Shown here: positions 6,905-10,385 of the stretch, in pieces
Layout of the letters: each line of letters starts with the position of its first letter
Numbering within the stretch: position 1 is the first letter of the stretch
Notes under the pieces: model-generated
Seen by the model: the letters and a program-made list of their open reading frames with translations, nothing else
What the model was told of the DNA's origin: nothing
The model's database searches: none
NCBI GenBank assembly: GCA_021781185.1
Contig: JAJXXI010000146.1
Location: 1-10,385 of the forward strand
DNA length: 10,385 nt
Direction of reading: 5' to 3'
From: a bacterium
GTDB lineage: Bacteria > Verrucomicrobiota > Verrucomicrobiia > Limisphaerales > UBA11358
Made by a program: the position numbers and the translations under genes

Positions 6905-6938
6905 AGCAGATCGGCGACTTCTGCGTGAATCGCTCCCG

Positions 6939-7229
6939 TTATTGGTCATGGTGTTCACAATCCGGCGGGTCACGCAATGGCGGGAACGGGTCAAATGTTT
7001 CCGGCGGTCGCGGCGGCATCCCCGGCTGGTAAAAGACAATAACCGGCGGAACATGGGGCATGGGTTTGCCCTTCAATAATTTTCGCCGCAGCCCGCCGCC
7101 CACTGCCCAGATGGTGAATGGTATCAGCAAACAGACGAACCCGATGAAAATATACAGTCCGTCATCACGGATGATTCCATCAAGGAATTCAAACGCCGAT
7201 TGCACAAGTTCAATGGCTTTTGGTTGCAT
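6939..7229 (-). CDS. Small single-pass membrane protein, function unknown
   Basis: A 96-residue protein starting seven bases after the integrase stop on the same strand, so probably in its operon. Residues 1-23 are amphipathic, and residues 25-46 (LYIFIGFVCLLIPFTIWAVG) form one membrane helix. RRKLLKGK (48-55) gives a positive inside border, placing the C-terminus in the cytoplasm. The tail (57-90) is Pro-rich, with repeated PP pairs, and ends in Asp/His residues. There is no signal-peptidase site. No family is recognised. It lacks a Shine-Dalgarno sequence, which suits coupling to the integrase stop. Its right-hand neighbour in transcription is the convergent HTH gene, 34 bases away. Its real-gene status rests on the coherent hydrophobic segment, the tight spacing, and the lack of a better frame in this interval. 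Confidence 0.6.
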   Translation of the reverse strand: MQPKAIELVQSAFEFLDGIIRDDGLYIFIGFVCLLIPFTIWAVGGGLRRKLLKGKPMPHVPPVIVFYQPGMPPRPPETFDPFPPLRDPPDCEHHDQ

Positions 7230-7236
7230 GGTGATT

Positions 7237-8286
7237 TTATACGGTGATTGCGTGCGCTACCGGTTCATTTCCTCCACCATTGGCAAAGCGTTTCCGCTGC
7301 TGCTCGTATTCGCTTAACGAAGGCAATTCCACCTGCGCCTTGCGGGCATAGGCGCGATGGACGGCTTTGCTGTTATGGCCCAGGTTTTCCATCGCAAACC
7401 GTTCGGGATAACCGGCGGTCTTCGCCCGTTCCGCCCAAGCGTAACGGTAACTGTGCAACGTCACGCCTTTGATGTTAAGCCCCCGGCAGCGTTGCTTGAA
7501 CTCCGTGGCCCGGTCGCCCGCGCGCACGGTTCGCAGATATGGGAACAGCGGCCCGCTGCCCGGCAAATCCCGGAGAATTTCCGCCACGTCTTCACTGAAA
7601 CGCATAATGGCAACCGAGCCGGTCTTCTGGCGGGCAAAGCTGATGACGTGATGCTCCCAATCCACATTCTCGGCTTCCAAAAATGCCAGGTCGCTTTGCG
7701 ACGCGCCCAGATGCCAGGCCATTTTGTAAAACGCCTTGCGCTCCGGGTTGTGCTCGCGCCCGACAATCTGGCAATGCTCTTCCCAAGTGATGGCCCGTTT
7801 GTCTTTGAACTCAATGGCAGGCCATTGGCGTTTCACCACCACCGGCCACGGCAACCAGCCCATGTCCAACGCAAAGTTGTGAATGCGGCGGAGGAAGACA
7901 TTCGTTGAGACCGTGCCGTGTTGTAGCACCTTCAGGAAATGTTCGGCCTGCGTTTCCAGAATCGGCAGGTCGCGAATCAGATCGAACGCCTTGTCCTTGA
8001 TGGCGCGCTGCCAGCGGACTTGGGTTGGGCCACGTTTGGTCTTAGCCAGCTCGTCCATCGGCACCTGCCAGGTCCGCTTGGCCACCATCGGATCGGTCGC
8101 GGCAAGATAGGTGCGCGCCAGCCGGAGGTTCAGATGCGCCTGCCGGTGCGATTGGGTTTTGGCCGCGAACAATGCGGAGGCTTCCACCCGGTCGCGGGTT
8201 TGCAAACTTTCCTGTTTGCCGGTCTCATCGTCATGGACGTAATAAATCCCGCCATTGCGGCGGTAGAGACGGAATCGTTGCTTCAT
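7237..8286 (-). CDS. Tyrosine recombinase (integrase) of the element
   Basis: A 349-residue site-specific recombinase. ATG 8286 is chosen because the protein then begins MKQRFRLYRRNGG, the usual opening of this family as I know it; a TTG 24 codons upstream is less likely. The N-terminal half (about 1-165) is the arm and core-binding part. The catalytic half shows Lys221 (RQKTG), His278 and Arg281 (HSYR), His304 (LGHNS) and the nucleophile Tyr313 (HRAYAR). The first catalytic Arg, expected in the box GASQSDLAFL (194-203), is replaced by Ser196. The gene points away from tRNA-Cys and lies about 220 bases from its 3' end, the classic layout for elements that integrate into tRNA genes. The spacer between them holds repeats that are probably its binding sites. 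It should catalyse integration and excision, helped by a directionality factor, perhaps the 6611-6904 protein. Confidence 0.92.
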   Translation of the reverse strand: MKQRFRLYRRNGGIYYVHDDETGKQESLQTRDRVEASALFAAKTQSHRQAHLNLRLARTYLAATDPMVAKRTWQVPMDELAKTKRGPTQVRWQRAIKDKAFDLIRDLPILETQAEHFLKVLQHGTVSTNVFLRRIHNFALDMGWLPWPVVVKRQWPAIEFKDKRAITWEEHCQIVGREHNPERKAFYKMAWHLGASQSDLAFLEAENVDWEHHVISFARQKTGSVAIMRFSEDVAEILRDLPGSGPLFPYLRTVRAGDRATEFKQRCRGLNIKGVTLHSYRYAWAERAKTAGYPERFAMENLGHNSKAVHRAYARKAQVELPSLSEYEQQRKRFANGGGNEPVAHAITV

Positions 8287-8325
8287 ATTTTTTACGAAGC
8301 AGCGTAGGTCTGTTTTGGCTCCGCG

Positions 8326-8344
8326 TTGTGTAAGCTTTACACAA
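8326..8344. promoter_or_regulatory. 19-bp palindrome upstream of the integrase, candidate operator
   Basis: TTGTGTAA (8326-8333) and TTACACAA (8337-8344) are exact reverse complements around GCT. The centre is about 50 bases upstream of the integrase ATG, where a regulator could control int transcription. The spacing and symmetry suit a dimeric HTH repressor, possibly the XRE protein of this element, which is inference. Confidence 0.5.
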
Positions 8345-8372
8345 TCCGACGCGGACAAATTGCCCTGTCAGC

Positions 8373-8421
8373 GAGTTTTGCCGGAGTTTCAGCGGAGTTT
8401 TGGCGAGTCGTTGCCGAGTTT
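8373..8421. repeat. Five helically phased GAGT(TT) boxes, candidate integrase arm sites
   Basis: GAGT occurs at 8373, 8384, 8395, 8405 and 8416, a spacing of 11, 11, 10 and 11 bases, usually as (C/G)GAGTTT. A degenerate AAGT follows at 8426. All would lie on one face of the DNA helix. They sit between int and the tRNA attachment site, where tyrosine recombinases or excisionases bind arm sites. Seen on the other strand the box is AAACTC. Confidence 0.55.
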
Positions 8422-8437
8422 CACCAAGTCCGCCGTC

Positions 8438-8460
8438 TGCTGGCAGTTTTGCTGGCAGTT
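8438..8460. repeat. Tandem 11-bp direct repeat in the attachment arm
   Basis: TGCTGGCAGTT occurs at 8438-8448 and again at 8450-8460, with one T between, a 12-base period. The sequence differs from the GAGT boxes next to it, so a second protein may bind here, for example an accessory factor, while the integrase uses the other set, or the reverse. Confidence 0.5.
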
Positions 8461-8483
8461 GCAACTTAGTTCTTCGCAACTCG

Positions 8484-8501
8484 TTGATGCACAAGCATCA
8501 A
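8484..8501 (-). other. 7-bp hairpin just beyond the tRNA-Cys 3' end
   Basis: TTGATGC (8484-8490) and GCATCAA (8495-8501) pair around a four-base loop, three bases past the tRNA CCA. No T-run follows on the tRNA strand. It could mark the tRNA 3' processing boundary, end transcription weakly, or be part of the recombination core region. Confidence 0.4.
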
Positions 8502-8504
8502 AGT

Positions 8505-8530
8505 TGGAGGCGAGGGTCGGAATCGAACCG
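8505..8530. other. Probable attachment (att) site at the tRNA-Cys 3' end
   Basis: Inferred from the integrase lying next to the tRNA 3' end, pointing away from it. The exact crossover cannot be seen because the other end of the element, with the matching copy of the tRNA 3' segment, is outside the window. I found no second copy of this segment inside the window. Confidence 0.45.
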
Positions 8531-8579
8531 ACGAATGCAGCTTTTGCAGAGCCGTGCCTTACCACTTGGCTACCCCGCC
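8505..8579 (-). tRNA. tRNA-Cys (anticodon GCA), CCA encoded
   Basis: The reverse strand folds into a complete cloverleaf of 72 bases plus encoded CCA. The acceptor stem GGCGGGG pairs with CCTCGCC, with one G-T wobble. The D arm is GCC/GGC. The anticodon stem CGGCT/AGCTG encloses loop CTGCAAA with anticodon GCA (8547-8545). The T arm is GTCGG/CCGAC with loop TTCGATT. The discriminator base is T (U73), the cysteine identity element. Its 3' end faces the integrase, making it the likely integration target; the gene is intact, as expected when the element restores the 3' end. Confidence 0.97.
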
Positions 8580-8663
8580 GTCTGGGAACAGTCAAAATAA
8601 ATTATTTTATTGCCGAAGCAAGTTCTACTTTCACCCTATCACCCTATTCGCCCAACCCAATCT

Positions 8664-9767
8664 TCATTCGTTGATTCCAAGTCTCTGGCGGTGTTGCCAG
8701 AGTTCTTTTGGCGGAAATATCCCCAGCGGCGTGATGATGCCGGTGATGAGTTCAGCCGGCGTCACGTCGAAACCGGGATTGCGCACGCCGCTGGTGGGGT
8801 TGGCGACGCGAATGTATTGCCGTTGCCCGCTTGCATTAATCCCCCAGGCACCGAGCACTTCGCTCTCATCCCGGTCTTCGATGGGGATGTCGAATCCGTG
8901 TTTTAATTTCCAGTCAATCGTTGAAAGCGGTATGGCAACGTAGAACGGAATTTTGTGGCGAGCAGCGAGCACAGCCTTTGTATAGGTGCCGATCTTGTTA
9001 GCAACATCGCCGGTGCGGCCCAGCACACGGTCGCTGCCGACGATGACGAGGTTGACTTGTCCCCGCTGCATCAGATGACCGGCGGCGTTGTCGGCGATGA
9101 TCTGGTGGGAAATGTTTTGTTGTGCCAGTTCCCAGGCAGTGAGGCTGGCACCTTGGGAACGGGGGCGGGTTTCATCGCAAAAAACATGGAATTTTTTCCC
9201 GCGCGCCTGCGCAGCATACAGCGGGCCGGTGGCGGTGCCGATGTCCACAAACGCCAGCCAGCCAGCGTTGCAGTGCGTCAAAATATTCATCCCTTGGCGA
9301 ATCAATTTCACACCGTGTCGGCCGATGGCTTCGCAGTGAGCGACGTCTTCATTGGCAAATGCTTCGGCAGCAGCTTGTGCGAGGGATTGTTGTTCGGCGA
9401 CGGTTGCGCCGCCGGACATCGCCCGCCGGATATCGTTCATGGCGTTGACGGGATCCACAGCGGTGGGCCGGGCGGTGGCGAGCGTGTGGCAAACGATGTT
9501 TACGTGCCTGGAAAATTTTTTCAGGTCACGTCCGCGAAAGGCGAGGGCGCCTTGTGCCAGACCGTAGGCAGCGGTGGCCCCGATGGCTCCAGCACCGCGC
9601 ACGACCATGCCGCTAATGGCCCGGGCGGTTTCCCGGAAATTTTTGGTCGTGACAAGCTTGAATTCGTGCGGGAGCAAGCGTTGCTCGATAAGGCGGACGG
9701 AGTTATTCGAGGCGTCAAAGGAGACGGTGCGGTAGGATTCGGTGCGGCCACGAAAAGTGACATTCAT
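8664..9767 (-). CDS. mtnA: Methylthioribose-1-phosphate isomerase
   Basis: A 367-residue enzyme, near the family's usual 340-380. It converts 5-methylthioribose 1-phosphate to 5-methylthioribulose 1-phosphate in the methionine salvage pathway, in the cytoplasm. Sequence evidence: the sugar-phosphate loop VRGAGAIGATAAYG (56-69), where most members read RGAPAIG; HCNAG (165-169) with the catalytic Cys166; GSDRV (244-248) with the catalytic Asp246; RTGDVANKIGTY (251-262); and the C-terminal NPGFDVTPAELITGIIT (330-346). The family also includes eIF2B subunits and ribose-1,5-bisphosphate isomerases, but the Cys/Asp pair and C-terminal signature favour MtnA. ATG 9767 has no Shine-Dalgarno sequence. 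It lies on the chromosomal side of the tRNA, transcribed toward it, with the TPR gene upstream on the same strand (141-base gap). No other methionine salvage gene is in view. Confidence 0.88.
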   Translation of the reverse strand: MNVTFRGRTESYRTVSFDASNNSVRLIEQRLLPHEFKLVTTKNFRETARAISGMVVRGAGAIGATAAYGLAQGALAFRGRDLKKFSRHVNIVCHTLATARPTAVDPVNAMNDIRRAMSGGATVAEQQSLAQAAAEAFANEDVAHCEAIGRHGVKLIRQGMNILTHCNAGWLAFVDIGTATGPLYAAQARGKKFHVFCDETRPRSQGASLTAWELAQQNISHQIIADNAAGHLMQRGQVNLVIVGSDRVLGRTGDVANKIGTYTKAVLAARHKIPFYVAIPLSTIDWKLKHGFDIPIEDRDESEVLGAWGINASGQRQYIRVANPTSGVRNPGFDVTPAELITGIITPLGIFPPKELWQHRQRLGINE

Positions 9768-9783
9768 AGATTAAAATGGTAGA

Positions 9784-9804
9784 TGTCAACTTTACGAATT
9801 GACA
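9784..9804. promoter_or_regulatory. Short inverted repeat upstream of mtnA
   Basis: TGTCAA (9784-9789) and TTGACA (9799-9804) are reverse complements nine bases apart, 17-37 bases before the mtnA start. It could be an operator or overlap the promoter. Six-base arms are short enough to occur by chance. Confidence 0.2.
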
Positions 9805-9908
9805 CAAATAATTATTTGAATGGCAGTCAAGATTTGAGAAAGACAAAAATCCCAGACCAGTTCGTAGGCGGTTGAAAATCATCCAGGGAGGCTGACAGGC
9901 TGACGGCA

Positions 9909-10337
9909 TCAGCGATCCTGATTTTTGAGCTGGCGGATTTTTTGTTTCAACTCGGCAAAGGCCGGATGGGTGCGCAGTTTTTTCAGGTCGGGATCCTTGG
10001 CCAGCCATTTGAAATCGTGGTAGCCGAGGTTGAGGGCGTGGTCGAGGGCAAAGACAGCACGGTCGAATTCCTCCGTAAGCGAATAGCTGCAGGCGAGATT
10101 GTAAAAAACGAGCGGGTTGCCGGGTTCCAGACGGGCGAGGCGCTCGTCCACATGGAGTCCCTCGACATAGCGACCACGGCGGGTATAGTGGTCGCCCAAT
10201 AACTGGAGGGCATCCACATAATCAGGATCGCGGCGAACCAGTCCCTCGATGAACGCGATCTTAGCCGGAACCATGCAGTAGAGAGATAATTTTTCATGTG
10301 ATTTAGCTGGTGAAGGCGGGTCGGTTTTCAACTGCAT
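9909..10337 (-). CDS. Tetratricopeptide repeat (TPR) protein
   Basis: A 142-residue protein. Residues 41-74 (VDALQLLGDHYTRRGRYVEG, then LHVDERLARLEP) and 75-108 (NPLVFYNLACSYSLTEEFDR, then AVFALDHALNLGY) are two TPR units with the typical W/L-G-Y-F-A spacing. The end WLAKDPDLKKLRTHPAFAEL (111-130) is the familiar closing motif of short bacterial TPR proteins. There is no signal peptide, so it should be a cytoplasmic protein-interaction module; the partner is unknown. I use ATG 10337, which keeps the N-terminal MQLKTDPPSPAKSHEKLSLY; a shorter form from ATG 10274 is possible. No Shine-Dalgarno sequence is seen. A perfect palindrome is centred on the start codon, and a frame from the right edge ends just inside the gene, so translation may be coupled to an upstream gene. 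It lies upstream of mtnA on the same strand but need not be related in function. Confidence 0.82.
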   Translation of the reverse strand: MQLKTDPPSPAKSHEKLSLYCMVPAKIAFIEGLVRRDPDYVDALQLLGDHYTRRGRYVEGLHVDERLARLEPGNPLVFYNLACSYSLTEEFDRAVFALDHALNLGYHDFKWLAKDPDLKKLRTHPAFAELKQKIRQLKNQDR

Positions 10338-10385
10338 TGCAGTTGGGGAAAGGACTCAAAATCTTCTCCCATAAACGCCGCCACC
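10328..10385 (-). CDS. Possible C-terminus of an upstream gene cut by the window edge
   Basis: The reverse strand has an open frame from the window edge reading VAAFMGEDFESFPQLQCS and then TGA at 10330-10328. It overlaps the TPR start by ten bases in a different frame, a common arrangement for coupled genes. Only 18 codons are visible, so this may equally be untranslated leader. No family can be named. Confidence 0.25.
   Translation of the reverse strand, partial: VAAFMGEDFESFPQLQCS
10329..10345 (-). repeat. Palindrome centred on the TPR start codon
   Basis: CAACTGCA (10329-10336) and TGCAGTTG (10338-10345) are exact reverse complements around one base. In the mRNA, a seven-pair stem would hold AAU in the loop with the AUG at its edge, which could slow initiation unless a ribosome arriving from upstream opens it. 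Confidence 0.4.

Noticed and set aside
6905..6938. Bidirectional terminator between the convergent HTH and membrane-protein genes
   Set aside because: Only a 5-bp imperfect stem can be drawn and there is no T-run on either strand.
8287..8358. 24-codon TTG-start extension of the integrase
   Set aside because: It runs through the palindrome at 8326-8344, lacks a ribosome site, and the family normally begins at MKxRFRLYRR.
8610..8621. TTGC-TTCG-GCAA (reverse strand) hairpin as the mtnA terminator
   Set aside because: A stable UUCG loop but only four base pairs, followed by A-rich rather than U-rich sequence.
8955..9782. 275-residue rightward frame opposite mtnA
   Set aside because: mtnA has clear catalytic motifs on the other strand; this frame is Gly/Ala-rich shadow.

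Overview
The window looks like one end of an integrated mobile element (about 1-8505) joined to ordinary chromosome (about 8505-10385) at a tRNA-Cys gene. The host is probably a Verrucomicrobiota bacterium. The integrase, the small helix-turn-helix (HTH) proteins and the first small gene resemble, from memory, families that recur in that phylum. Most starts lack a Shine-Dalgarno sequence, which fits but proves nothing.

Layout. (1) 52-474: a conserved-looking charged protein of unknown function, followed by a perfect 13-bp hairpin (487-516). (2) 475-767: gene-poor. (3) 768-6593, rightward: a possible 35-residue leader, an XRE-type regulator (838-1149), a 1714-residue DNA methylase-helicase (1205-6349), and a second XRE gene (6346-6593) that overlaps the helicase stop as ATGA and is broken by a one-base deletion. 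A separate 83-residue TnpV-like protein (1266-1517) is read in another frame inside the 5' part of the helicase gene. (4) 6611-6904: a small HTH protein that could be an excisionase. (5) Leftward from the tRNA: a tyrosine recombinase (7237-8286) and a small membrane protein (6939-7229). (6) 8287-8504: the likely attachment-site arm, with a 19-bp palindrome, five GAGT boxes at 10-11 bp spacing, a tandem 11-bp repeat and a hairpin next to the tRNA 3' end. (7) 8505-8579: intact tRNA-Cys(GCA). (8) Chromosome: mtnA (methionine salvage), a TPR protein, and perhaps the tail of another gene at the right edge.

How the parts may work together. The integrase would insert the element at the tRNA-Cys 3' end using the repeats between int and the tRNA, and the small HTH protein may set direction. 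The methylase-helicase is of the kind found in large conjugative elements and resembles phage P1 DarB-type proteins in architecture. No restriction nuclease domain is visible, so DNA protection, antirestriction or replication of the element is more likely than classical restriction. No conjugation genes fall inside the window, and the far end of the element is not included.

The strongest unusual signal is the dual-coding stretch at 1266-1517. Both frames appear to be needed: the inner frame encodes a protein-like sequence with its own ribosome binding site, and the outer frame has no other usable start before its conserved domain. The phased repeats in the attachment arm and the loss of the first catalytic arginine of the integrase are the next most interesting.
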